A DNA stretch of 21,407 nt, taken from Lachnospiraceae bacterium (GTDB lineage: Bacteria; Bacillota; Clostridia; Lachnospirales; Lachnospiraceae). The notes beneath the pieces are model-generated. The model worked only from the letters and a program-made list of their open reading frames with translations. It did not search any database and was not told where the DNA came from. Position numbers and translations under genes: made by a program. The DNA lies in contig CAAGLJ010000234.1 in the NCBI GenBank assembly GCA_900770785.1, positions 1 through 21,407 of the forward strand, written 5' to 3'. Shown piece by piece: positions 7,416 to 13,746 of the stretch (positions within the stretch are counted from its first letter, which is position 1; each line of letters starts with the position of its first letter).

Positions 7416-9453
7416 AGGCCTTGTTCAATTCTTCACAGGAAGGAAGAACAAATCTGCCCCGTTCAATAACAGGATGACTTTCCCCGGACTTTGTTACTGC
7501 TGCCAGAAGTCCCAGCTCCTCATAAGGAATGGTAATATCGGTATGGCAGTTAAAGTAGGCTGCCTTCCTGTCCTCATGCCGCTTCATGGAGCATTCATTT
7601 TCTTTCGCCATAATCTGCTTGCCATTGGGATTATAGGTCACTGTTTCTTCCTCCCAGGAGTAGCAGGTATCACCTATGGCGAAATGAGGGCCTGTCTTTT
7701 CTGCAATCAAAATCGGTAAAAGTGCCCCAATATCATACTTTTTGGCTGCCATATAGGCGGTGGTATTGGTGCCGATGGCAAATTCTCCCAAAGGCAGACT
7801 GTCATGGTGGTAAAGCAGCTTTTCCTTCATCAGCTTTCTGCCCTCTTTGGGATCATCAAAGTTGTCACAGCTGTAGTCACTGATCATTCCTTCTTTAAAG
7901 GTAATCCGCAGATTCCGGTATTCCATTCCATGTAAAAATACTTTGGGCACGTGTAAAAGTCCGTTAGTGCCTTTTAGCTTTGGTGAGGTAAAAACCTCGC
8001 CTACAGGAATATTCACGTCTGCTACACAGTTTTCAAAATTGGTCTGTTTTGCCGGATCCTTAAGCTCATAAAGAGCCACCTGCAGGTCGGTTTCATTTTT
8101 CCCACAGCCCTTAATCACCACATGATCTGCCCTGTCCAGTACATCGATAATGGACTGCTGGCACTTTTCATAGAGTTGGTTGTCCAGAGTATTTAAGCGG
8201 ATGGTCTGGGCAAAAATCTCTTCAAAGTTCTCCCCAATAGCCGGACTGGGAAAGGCAATAATAGTAAAGCTTCTTTCCTCCCGCTTAATGTATTGGTTGG
8301 ACAGCTCACTGGCCTTTGCCTGATACTCCACCTCCTGTTTCTGTCTATGCTCTTCCAGTTTCAGGTTCTCTTTTTTGCTTTGGGGAACGAAGGGTTCATC
8401 GCCAAAATCTTCGATAACTGCGGGACCACCCATCAGCTTCGCCTCTTCCTTCACCTCCTCCAGTGCCTGCCTGTAGGCCTCCAGCTTACGGTTCAGGAAA
8501 CGGCTGTTAAAATACAGGGCCTTATCGTATTCATGGTCGTATTCAAACTGTTTATTGGGTACGGCTCCACTGACCCCACTTTTATAAAGCCGTCTGCCTG
8601 CCAGAAAGCTGGCTGGTGTACGGTAAAGAACCGGCTCCAATCCCATCTTACGAAAGTTTTTCATGGCTGCCTTTACCATTCGCTCCATCCCCAGCACATA
8701 GATTACATTAACCGCCTTTTTAATGGAAATATCCTTGCCCGTAGCAGCAAAGCCCCGGCGGTAGCCCTCGGTATAGGTATCTGCCATTTTCTGAATGGTC
8801 TCTTCCGGCAGGCTGTTCATAAAAGCTGCCAGCTTAAGCTCATTTTCGGTAACATACTCTCCATAGGCAAATAAATAACGAAGGTCATTTAAATCTGTCT
8901 CATCCAACAGCTTTCCTATCCAGTTTTCTGACCGGTCAAACTGGGATTTTACCTCCTGCTTTAGTATCTCTTCAATATAATCATGGGCAAACCAGAAATA
9001 GATTTCCTTTAAACTGTCACCGGCAGGAAGTCTGTCCTCCAAAGCCGCTTCCAGAAATGCTCCGTAGATTTCCAGAAACAACTCCATACGGATAACTGCG
9101 GCTTTTGTCCTTTCCTCATAAAGATACACTGGCAGACTGTACATTTCTGCATACAGGGCTGCCAGAAGCTGTCCGTAATTTTCTCCCAGAAGCTCCACTG
9201 CCTTCTGCGGATTGGCAAAGCTGTTCTCATAATTTTCAGGCAGAATATCCTGATAGAGACTTCTGTTCTGTCTTTTCAGTTCTTCCAGCTTTGCTTCTTT
9301 CAGCTTCCCGGCGGCCAGGCGTCTCCTTTCCTCTTCCATCAGAATAAGAAAATCGGCCATTCTCTCAAAACAGTCCTGAAAAGGACCTTTCAGTTTTTTC
9401 TCCAGTTTAATTTCCCGGATTCTCTCCAGGGCAAGTTGTAAACGTTCTTCCAT
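7405..9453 (-). CDS. M29-type metallo-aminopeptidase with long N-terminal extension
   Basis: Probable cytosolic exo-aminopeptidase, 682 residues. The C-terminal half matches the M29 (aminopeptidase T/S) pattern, with likely metal ligands Glu486 in PVGEVFTSP, Glu557 in LGEFAIGTN, His590 in PHFAIGDTCYS, and His637 and Asp639 in CHTDITIPYE. Upstream is the KGCGKNETDLQVAL motif (about 448-461). M29 enzymes are usually near 400 residues; here about 300 further N-terminal residues, helical and charged, have no motif I recognise. ATG at 9453 is chosen because AGGAGG lies just upstream; a longer in-frame version would overlap the preceding gene. Its end carries the promoter of the pur cluster. Substrate is unknown. 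Confidence 0.85.
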   Translation of the reverse strand: MEERLQLALERIREIKLEKKLKGPFQDCFERMADFLILMEEERRRLAAGKLKEAKLEELKRQNRSLYQDILPENYENSFANPQKAVELLGENYGQLLAALYAEMYSLPVYLYEERTKAAVIRMELFLEIYGAFLEAALEDRLPAGDSLKEIYFWFAHDYIEEILKQEVKSQFDRSENWIGKLLDETDLNDLRYLFAYGEYVTENELKLAAFMNSLPEETIQKMADTYTEGYRRGFAATGKDISIKKAVNVIYVLGMERMVKAAMKNFRKMGLEPVLYRTPASFLAGRRLYKSGVSGAVPNKQFEYDHEYDKALYFNSRFLNRKLEAYRQALEEVKEEAKLMGGPAVIEDFGDEPFVPQSKKENLKLEEHRQKQEVEYQAKASELSNQYIKREERSFTIIAFPSPAIGENFEEIFAQTIRLNTLDNQLYEKCQQSIIDVLDRADHVVIKGCGKNETDLQVALYELKDPAKQTNFENCVADVNIPVGEVFTSPKLKGTNGLLHVPKVFLHGMEYRNLRITFKEGMISDYSCDNFDDPKEGRKLMKEKLLYHHDSLPLGEFAIGTNTTAYMAAKKYDIGALLPILIAEKTGPHFAIGDTCYSWEEETVTYNPNGKQIMAKENECSMKRHEDRKAAYFNCHTDITIPYEELGLLAAVTKSGESHPVIERGRFVLPSCEELNKAFDE

Positions 9454-9472
9454 ATATCCTCCTGTTCTGTTA

Positions 9473-9799
9473 TCAGCCGATTCCATAGGCGCCCGCATAT
9501 AGGATTGTGCTGGTAGCCATCAGAGCCAGCAGATTCAATACAATCCCCAGATAGGGAAAAAGTCTGAACCGGTCTGCCTCCGTTTTGGATAGGATTCCCA
9601 GCGTCAGCCCTGTAATGGAAAAGCAGGTAGCCACAAAGCCAACCGTTCCCATATTACCGCCTGCCTCTCCCTTTACCTGATAGGTCTGGAAAACGGCCAG
9701 CCCCAGGGAAACCAGCGAAATCGTCCCCAAAATAGCAGACATGATGCCTCTGGAAGAATGTTTTTTATTGGTAAACATATAATTTTTCTTTTTTTCCAT
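9473..9799 (-). CDS. Small membrane protein, DUF6142-like
   Basis: A 108-residue protein with a short basic start and three predicted transmembrane helices at about 19-37, 52-71 and 82-101. The segment FTNKKHSSRGIMSAILGTISLVS and the later RFRLFPYLGIVLNLLAL recall the DUF6142 family of Lachnospiraceae; this is from memory and not checked. ATG at 9799 follows AAGGGAAGG with a 3-base gap; an ATG at codon 8 is an alternative. It sits 19 bases upstream of the aminopeptidase start and is probably cotranscribed with it. Function is unknown. Confidence 0.7.
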   Translation of the reverse strand: MEKKKNYMFTNKKHSSRGIMSAILGTISLVSLGLAVFQTYQVKGEAGGNMGTVGFVATCFSITGLTLGILSKTEADRFRLFPYLGIVLNLLALMATSTILYAGAYGIG

Positions 9800-9825
9800 A
9801 GGCCTTCCCTTCCCTTACTTGAAAC

Positions 9826-9865
9826 GGGACTGTCGCACTTATGACGATTATTGTGCAGCAGCCCC
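9826..9865 (-). terminator. Strong stem-loop between pyrE and the membrane-protein gene
   Basis: GGGACTGTCGCAC (9826-9838) pairs with GTGCAGCAGCCCC (9853-9865) at 12 of 13 positions including two wobble pairs, with a 14-base loop. On the minus strand it is followed only by GTTTC, so it is a poor classic terminator in that direction. On the plus strand TCTTTTGTTCTT follows. It may still end or protect the pyrE transcript. Confidence 0.45.
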
Positions 9866-9893
9866 TCTTTTGTTCTTCCCTGAATAGTTACTC

Positions 9894-9937
9894 TTATTTT
9901 ACTCCATATAATATTCTTCTTTATTTTGCTCCATATA
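9894..9937 (-). repeat. Duplicated 3' end of pyrE, including its stop codon
   Basis: TTATTTTGCTCCATATA (9921-9937), the end of pyrE, recurs as TTATTTTACTCCATATA (9894-9910) with one change. The period is 27 bases, so the second copy is in frame and supplies a second TAA nine codons after the first. It resembles the purD arrangement in this same window. Confidence 0.75.
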
Positions 9938-10595
9938 CGGCATAGTAATCATCGATTGCCTGTTTCATTTTTTCATCAATCATTACCTTTCCCTGACAGG
10001 GCTTAAGATAGAGATATTCCACCACTTCCTTCATGGAGACGATAGCATTGGCATCAAAGCCATAAAGCTCCCTGATTTCTTCTAAGGCACTTTTATCTCC
10101 CTTTCCTTTCTCGCAGCGGTTAAGGGATACCATCAGCCCTTTGATGGTCACATCAGCCTGAGCTTTGATAATGGGAAAAGTCTCCTCAATGGATTTGCCG
10201 GAGGTAGTTACATCCTCAATAATGACGACTCTGTCACCATCCTTGAGCCTGCTTCCCAGTAAAATGCCGGTGTCGCCATGATCCTTTACTTCCTTGCGGT
10301 TGGAGCAATAACGAATCTCTTTGCCATACAGCTCGCTGTAGGCCATAGTTGTGGCAACGCTTAAGGGGATTCCTTTATAAGCAGGTCCAAACAGAACATC
10401 AAAATCGTCACCATAGTGTTCATGAATAGCTCTGGCATAATACTGTCCCAGTCTATGCAGCTGAGTGCCGGTTACATAGGCTCCTGCATTCATGAAAAAT
10501 GGCGACTTTCTCCCGCTCTTTAAGGTAAACTCGCCGAATTTAAGCACCTGGCTTTCCACCATAAATTCAATAAAGTCCTGCTTATACTGTTCCAT
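9921..10595 (-). CDS. pyrE: Orotate phosphoribosyltransferase
   Basis: Joins orotate and PRPP to give orotidine monophosphate in pyrimidine synthesis. It has 224 residues, the usual size. Seen: SGRKSPFFMNAG near the start (27-38), the flexible catalytic loop RKEVKDHGDTG (100-110) and the PRPP-binding motif VVIIEDVTTSGKS (123-135). I chose ATG at 10595 because GGAGG lies about 5 bases upstream; an in-frame TTG four codons earlier overlaps that site. No other pyr gene is adjacent. A predicted promoter and a small hairpin precede it. The 3' end is duplicated downstream. Confidence 0.96.
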   Translation of the reverse strand: MEQYKQDFIEFMVESQVLKFGEFTLKSGRKSPFFMNAGAYVTGTQLHRLGQYYARAIHEHYGDDFDVLFGPAYKGIPLSVATTMAYSELYGKEIRYCSNRKEVKDHGDTGILLGSRLKDGDRVVIIEDVTTSGKSIEETFPIIKAQADVTIKGLMVSLNRCEKGKGDKSALEEIRELYGFDANAIVSMKEVVEYLYLKPCQGKVMIDEKMKQAIDDYYAVYGAK

Positions 10596-10610
10596 GATTT
10601 CCTCCAAACT

Positions 10611-10635
10611 CGGGCCGTAAAGCCCGTTCTTTTTT
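10611..10635. terminator. Small hairpin in the pyrE leader
   Basis: CGGGC (10611-10615) pairs with GCCCG (10622-10626) around a 6-base loop. On the plus strand it is followed by TTCTTTTTT, giving intrinsic-terminator polarity against antisense transcription. On the minus strand it lies in the pyrE leader just before the ribosome binding site and could affect translation. No PyrR-binding-loop sequence is seen. Confidence 0.4.
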
Positions 10636-10661
10636 CAGGCCAAACTTCTTTAATCCTTCAA

Positions 10662-10690
10662 AGTTTAACACATATAGAACAGCTTTTCAA
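10662..10690 (-). promoter_or_regulatory. Predicted pyrE promoter
   Basis: TTGAAA (10685-10690) and TAAACT (10662-10667) on the minus strand are 17 bases apart, with an extended -10 TG just before the -10 box. The predicted start near 10655 leaves a leader of about 60 bases holding the CGGGC/GCCCG hairpin. Confidence 0.5.
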
Positions 10691-10773
10691 TTCATTACCT
10701 TCATTTCTTCCCAGATTTATTTACAGGTTGACCTTTGGAATTTGCGGCAGAGCTCCTCCAGGCCTACCCTGAT

Positions 10774-10891
10774 GGCATATGGCCGGCAGTTGTGGAGTAG
10801 ATTGCAGGCAGTCGTGAAGTAGATCGCAGACTGTTGTGAAGTAGATCGCAGACTGTTGTGGTCTAATCATAGACTGTTGTGGGGCATATGG
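10774..10891 (+). repeat. 22-bp tandem repeat array, about 4.5 copies
   Basis: Copies start at 10787, 10809, 10831, 10853 (21 bases, more diverged) and 10874 (partial). The shared core is GTTGTGAAGTAGATCGCAGA. Copies two and three are nearly identical. The array is bracketed by GGCATATGG at 10774-10782 and 10883-10891, and its last copy runs straight into the left inverted end of repeat element A. There are no spacers, so it is not a CRISPR. Confidence 0.85.
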
Positions 10892-11160
10892 AAAATAAAT
10901 CCTTGTCTATACCCTGATAGGAGTCTTTTCCTTTCTAAAAGCAAGAGCTTGCAGGTGAAATTTGGCATATATAAATTTTTTTAGTTCTACTGCCCCGTTG
11001 TCTACTTTAAACGGGGCAGCGATATCCCCTTTTCTTCCATATGCCCTCTCATCAAATAAAACAGACCAAAATCCAGCTTTAATGCTTATGATTCAAGCCC
11101 TCCTGGGGCAGCAACCGTTAATTTTTTTACCCCTGCCCTTTTACTATGAAATACCCACTA
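10881..11160 (+). repeat. Repeat element A (upstream copy)
   Basis: Bases 10882-11046 are bounded by a perfect 12-base inverted repeat, GGGCATATGGAA and its complement (11035-11046). Inside, 10937-10995 matches 12247-12304 of element B, including TTGGCATATATAA and a T-run. A 10-bp perfect stem CTGCCCCGTT (10990-10999) with AACGGGGCAG (11010-11019) follows. A second block, 11104-11140 (CTGGGGCAGC then T-run then CCCCTGCCCTTTT), matches 12320-12359 of element B, so the copy looks interrupted or rearranged. Confidence 0.65.
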
Positions 11161-11349
11161 TGGTACAGACAGAATCCTTTCCCAAAAACATAACTCTGCC
11201 CGACAGGAAAACAAAAATGTTTTTATCACCCATGACGGCAGAGCAAAAGCAAACTATGTTTTACTCGTTTTAATTATTATGTTATTATTATAATATATTG
11301 CCAGGTTCAAAAGACATCATAATATATTTTATATATCAAGGAGGTTATC
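11161..11349 (+). other. Leader region of the nuclease-like gene
   Basis: No convincing gene. CTCTGCC (11194-11200) can pair with GGCAGAG (11237-11243), with an inner AAACA/TGTTT helix. After about 11260 the sequence becomes very A+T-rich and contains the predicted promoter and the AAGGAGG site of the next gene. Confidence 0.5.
11298..11325 (+). promoter_or_regulatory. Possible promoter of the nuclease-like gene
   Basis: TTGCCA (11298-11303) and TAATAT (11320-11325) are 16 bases apart. The -35 matches 5 of 6 positions, the -10 only 4 of 6. The surrounding A+T-rich sequence offers several alternative -10 boxes, including TATAAT at 11289-11294 without a good -35. Confidence 0.35.
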
Positions 11350-12129
11350 ATGATTTACGAAAGAATACTTGCAGAAAAAGAGCGATTAGATAAGGAGCTG
11401 AAAGCCATACAGAACCAGCTGACTTTTCTTCCTCCCGGGAAACTCATCTGTACCCGCAATGCCAATCGTTACAAATGGTACAATAGCGACGGCAGGAAAC
11501 AAACCTATATTCCCAAAAAAGAGCGATATCTTGCTGAACAGTTAGCCGTCAAAAAATACTTGATGCTATTGTGTGAATATCTTCTTCAAGAAAGAAAAGC
11601 CATTGAGTTTTATCTCAGACATCATGCTGACGAGCAAAAACAAAAGCACAAGAAATTACTCTATTCTCCCGCCTACAGAGAACTTCTCTCTCCACATTTT
11701 CAGCCGCTGTCAGAAGAACTTCTTCATTGGATGAATGCTCCCTATGACCATAATCCAAATTATCCGGAACATCTTATTCACCGAACCATCTCCGGTCATC
11801 TTGTCCGCTCCAAGTCCGAAGCAATGATTGCCTGTGTTCTCTATATGAACAAGGTGCCCTTCCGATACGAATCCCCTTTTCAGTCAGGCCAGGTGACGAT
11901 CTATCCTGATTTTACCATACGGCATCCTCAGACAGGTTCTCAATTCTATTGGGAACATTTCGGATTAATGGATGATCCTTCCTACTGTAAACAAGTCTTT
12001 TCCAAACTTAATCTTTATGCTACAGAGAAAATTATTCCTACTCAGCAGCTGATTACCACTTATGAAACAGGAAAAAAGCCTTTAAGTCTGGAAATGGTGG
12101 AGAAAATTGTTAAGGAATATTTCCTGTAA
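11350..12129 (+). CDS. Stand-alone PD-(D/E)XK nuclease-like protein
   Basis: A 259-residue protein, the only plus-strand gene here. Residues about 1-25 look like a coiled coil, and 40-90 are basic and helical (YKWYNSDGRKQTYIP). The C-terminal half has a pattern typical of the PD-(D/E)XK nuclease fold: SKSEAMIACVLY with Glu157, FRYESPF with Glu174, IYPDFTI with Asp187, and FYWEHFG with Glu202 and His203. The usual catalytic Lys after the second acid is replaced by the EHF arrangement, so activity is uncertain. ATG at 11350 has AAGGAGG 6 bases upstream. Base composition is visibly richer in A+T than the neighbours. It is flanked on both sides by related inverted-repeat elements. Fold assignment is from motif pattern only; substrate and role are unknown. 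Confidence 0.75.
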   Translation: MIYERILAEKERLDKELKAIQNQLTFLPPGKLICTRNANRYKWYNSDGRKQTYIPKKERYLAEQLAVKKYLMLLCEYLLQERKAIEFYLRHHADEQKQKHKKLLYSPAYRELLSPHFQPLSEELLHWMNAPYDHNPNYPEHLIHRTISGHLVRSKSEAMIACVLYMNKVPFRYESPFQSGQVTIYPDFTIRHPQTGSQFYWEHFGLMDDPSYCKQVFSKLNLYATEKIIPTQQLITTYETGKKPLSLEMVEKIVKEYFL

Positions 12130-12189
12130 ATTCACTTAAAACGATTTGAACTAAAGAATCCTCTAAAAAACTGGCCAGTTATGAAAGAA

Positions 12190-12224
12190 GGGGCATATAG
12201 AGAAAAAGTTCTCTTCCATGCCCC
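12190..12224. terminator. Hairpin at the left end of element B, possible bidirectional terminator
   Basis: A 7-bp plus 6-bp stem with a 4-base loop. On the minus strand TTCTTTC follows; on the plus strand TGAAAATATATTTTTC follows. It lies between the converging nuclease-like gene and the lon-vanZ gene run, and may end transcripts from both sides. Confidence 0.45.
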
Positions 12225-12437
12225 TGAAAATATATTTTTCTTAATAAAAAGCAAGAAATAAAGTTAAAATTTGGCATATATAATTTTTTTCGTTTCCACT
12301 GCCCTGCTTCAGTCCAAAACTGGGGCAGCAAAAAGTATTTTTTCTCCCCCTGCCCTTTTGTGACAAAATCTTTTGCTTTTCCAGGCCAAACTTTTCCTTC
12401 TAAGGGCATTGGGGCAACACTTTTTCCTATATGCCCC
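12190..12437 (+). repeat. Repeat element B, MITE-like with inverted ends
   Basis: 248 bases bounded by GGGGCATATAG (12190-12200) and CTATATGCCCC (12427-12437), an 11-base perfect inverted repeat that continues as GAAAAAGT with one gap. Each end also folds on itself: GGGGCAT/ATGCCCC (12190-12224) with an inner AGAGAA/TTCTCT stem, and GGGGCA/TGCCCC (12411-12437). In the middle GGGCAG (12323-12328) can pair either with CTGCCC at 12299-12304 or with CTGCCC at 12350-12355. No plausible coding sequence. Confidence 0.65.
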
Positions 12438-12454
12438 ACAAGTCAATCCTCCTT

Positions 12455-12925
12455 CTAGCTTTTAACTGCTCTGCCATAGAATATCTTATACACAAGATAG
12501 CCTGTCATAGCCCCTGCCACGTTTAGAAGAATATCGTCTACATCAAAAGCACCAAAGGCACTGAAAAGCTGGAAAAATTCAATTCCCAGTACAAGAACCA
12601 TACTCCAGAAAAATACCTTCCACCATTTTCCCAGATTTTTCCAGCATAAAGGCAGCAAAAAGCCGTAAGGGACGAAGGCCAGAATATTTCCGAACAGATT
12701 CTCCACTCCATTTAAACCCGGGAAATACCGTATGTACATTCGGATACTTTTCCCCAGAGTAAAATTGGCAGTCGAAAGACCTTCCCAGATTACTCCCTTT
12801 TCCCAGTTTCTGGCGATATTCATGAGATAGTCCCAGGGATATTTAAAAATAATCAATTTAATCAATATAACAATATAAAGAAAAAAGAAAAGCCGTAAAA
12901 GTCCTTTCTTTTCATGCTCCTGCAT
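12455..12925 (-). CDS. VanZ-family membrane protein
   Basis: 156 residues from the chosen start, with a hydrophobic N-terminal helix (about 8-28) and further helices. The VanZ-like signature is seen as NLFGNILAFVPYGFLLP and IEFFQLFSAFGAFDVDDILLNVAGAMTGY. VanZ itself gives low-level teicoplanin resistance, but most family members have unknown envelope roles. The start is uncertain: ATG 12925 has GGAAAGG 13 bases upstream, ATG 12937 lies only one base from that site, and a TTG at 12976 would put a strong hairpin inside the gene. It is the last gene of the lon run, ending 17 bases before element B. Confidence 0.8.
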   Translation of the reverse strand: MQEHEKKGLLRLFFFLYIVILIKLIIFKYPWDYLMNIARNWEKGVIWEGLSTANFTLGKSIRMYIRYFPGLNGVENLFGNILAFVPYGFLLPLCWKNLGKWWKVFFWSMVLVLGIEFFQLFSAFGAFDVDDILLNVAGAMTGYLVYKIFYGRAVKS

Positions 12926-12949
12926 AATAATAACCATACCTTTCCACAA

Positions 12950-12971
12950 CCTGCAAACCCCGGTTTGCAGG
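12950..12971. other. Perfect hairpin between truA and the VanZ gene
   Basis: CCTGCAAACC (12950-12959) and GGTTTGCAGG (12962-12971) form a 9-10 bp perfect stem with a 2-4 base loop. No U-tract follows on either strand, so it is not a standard terminator. It may be a processing or stability element just ahead of the VanZ translation start. Confidence 0.6.
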
Positions 12972-13002
12972 CACAAAGTTGCGTATGCTTCTCCCCTCGG
13001 GA

Positions 13003-13746
13003 TTAGTGATAAAATACTTCCATCAGGGCCAGCCCCCGTGCTGGTGCCAAAAATCCTGCCTTTATCCGCTGGCCGCTTTCAAAGGCTTCTGCTATACTCT
13101 CCGGTTTTCTTTTGTGACTGCCGATTTCCAGCAAAGTACCCACCATTATCCGAACCATATGGTATAAAAAGCCATCTCCCTGGAAAGTAAACTGCCATTC
13201 CTCACCCACTTTCACCAGTTGAATCTCATGGACAGTGCGTACTGTCGATTTTTTGCTGTTCTTTTTGGAGGTAAAAGCCTTAAAATCATGTTTTCCCTCC
13301 AGATAAGCCATCCCTCTTCGGATAGCCTCTTCATCCAGCTTCTCCGGATATACGGAAACATACCTCCTATCAAATATATGGGGCAAAGTGCTGTTTAATA
13401 CCCGATAGCGATAAACCTTTCCCGTTGCATTCAATCGGGCATGAAAACGGGCCGCCGCTTCCTTTACCTCAATAACACCGATATCCTCCGGCAGATAGCG
13501 GTTCATATATTCCAGAATTTCCTCCGCTGATTTATCCGTATTGCAGCGGAAGCTGATTACCTGTCCATAGGCGTGTACTCCTGCATCGGTACGCCCGCTG
13601 GCCTGCACCTCTACCGGTTCCTTCACCATCTGGGAAAGCAGAGCCTCCAGCTTTCCCTGAATAGTATCGGCTGTACTGGTCTGTTTCTGCCAGCCCTGAT
13701 ACCGGGTTCCTTCATATTGTAAAATCGCCTTAAAATTGCGGCTCAT
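13003..13746 (-). CDS. truA: tRNA pseudouridine(38-40) synthase
   Basis: Converts uridines 38-40 of the tRNA anticodon arm to pseudouridine. 247 residues, the normal length. Seen: the N-terminal ILQYEGTRYQGWQKQ, the catalytic motif ASGRTDAGVHA with Asp54, FHARLNATGKVYRYR and the C-terminal FLYHMVRIMVGTLLEIG. The ATG at 13746 comes directly after the stop of the upstream permease gene, so translation is probably coupled. In many Firmicutes truA lies beside the ribosomal-protein and ECF-transporter genes; here it follows a sporulation-type permease, so it may be a second copy or a relocated gene. Confidence 0.95.
   Translation of the reverse strand: MSRNFKAILQYEGTRYQGWQKQTSTADTIQGKLEALLSQMVKEPVEVQASGRTDAGVHAYGQVISFRCNTDKSAEEILEYMNRYLPEDIGVIEVKEAAARFHARLNATGKVYRYRVLNSTLPHIFDRRYVSVYPEKLDEEAIRRGMAYLEGKHDFKAFTSKKNSKKSTVRTVHEIQLVKVGEEWQFTFQGDGFLYHMVRIMVGTLLEIGSHKRKPESIAEAFESGQRIKAGFLAPARGLALMEVFYH

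Larger units (their letters stand above)
10881..12437 (+). mobile_element. Candidate composite repeat unit around the nuclease-like gene
   Basis: The outer left end GGGGCATATGGAAAA (10881-10895) and the reverse complement of the outer right end, GGGGCATATAGGAAAA (12422-12437), match with a single-base gap. Within these 1557 bases lie two diverged copies of a hairpin-rich element and one plus-strand gene. There is no transposase or integrase. I see no clear target-site duplication. That the unit moves, or once moved, is inference. Confidence 0.45.

Noticed and set aside
8293..8874. A 193-codon plus-strand frame opposite the aminopeptidase gene
   Set aside because: It is antisense to a clear gene with family motifs, has no recognisable domain and no good ribosome binding site.
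9921..9937. Attachment site for an integrated element at the pyrE 3' end
   Set aside because: The duplicate is only 27 bases away with no integrase or cargo between, so a simple in-frame tandem duplication explains it better.
10596..10660. PyrR attenuator ahead of pyrE
   Set aside because: There is one small hairpin but no PyrR binding-loop sequence and no antiterminator/terminator pair in the pyrE direction.
10787..10891. CRISPR array
   Set aside because: The 22-base units are directly adjacent without spacers and there are no cas genes.
10962..11273. A 103-codon plus-strand reading frame starting with TTG
   Set aside because: It lies inside repeat element A, has no ribosome binding site, and its similarity to a frame in element B follows from DNA repetition, not protein conservation.
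12179..12439. An 86-codon minus-strand reading frame
   Set aside because: It spans element B from end to end, with its start and stop at the inverted ends. The sequence is explained by hairpins and T-runs and looks non-coding.
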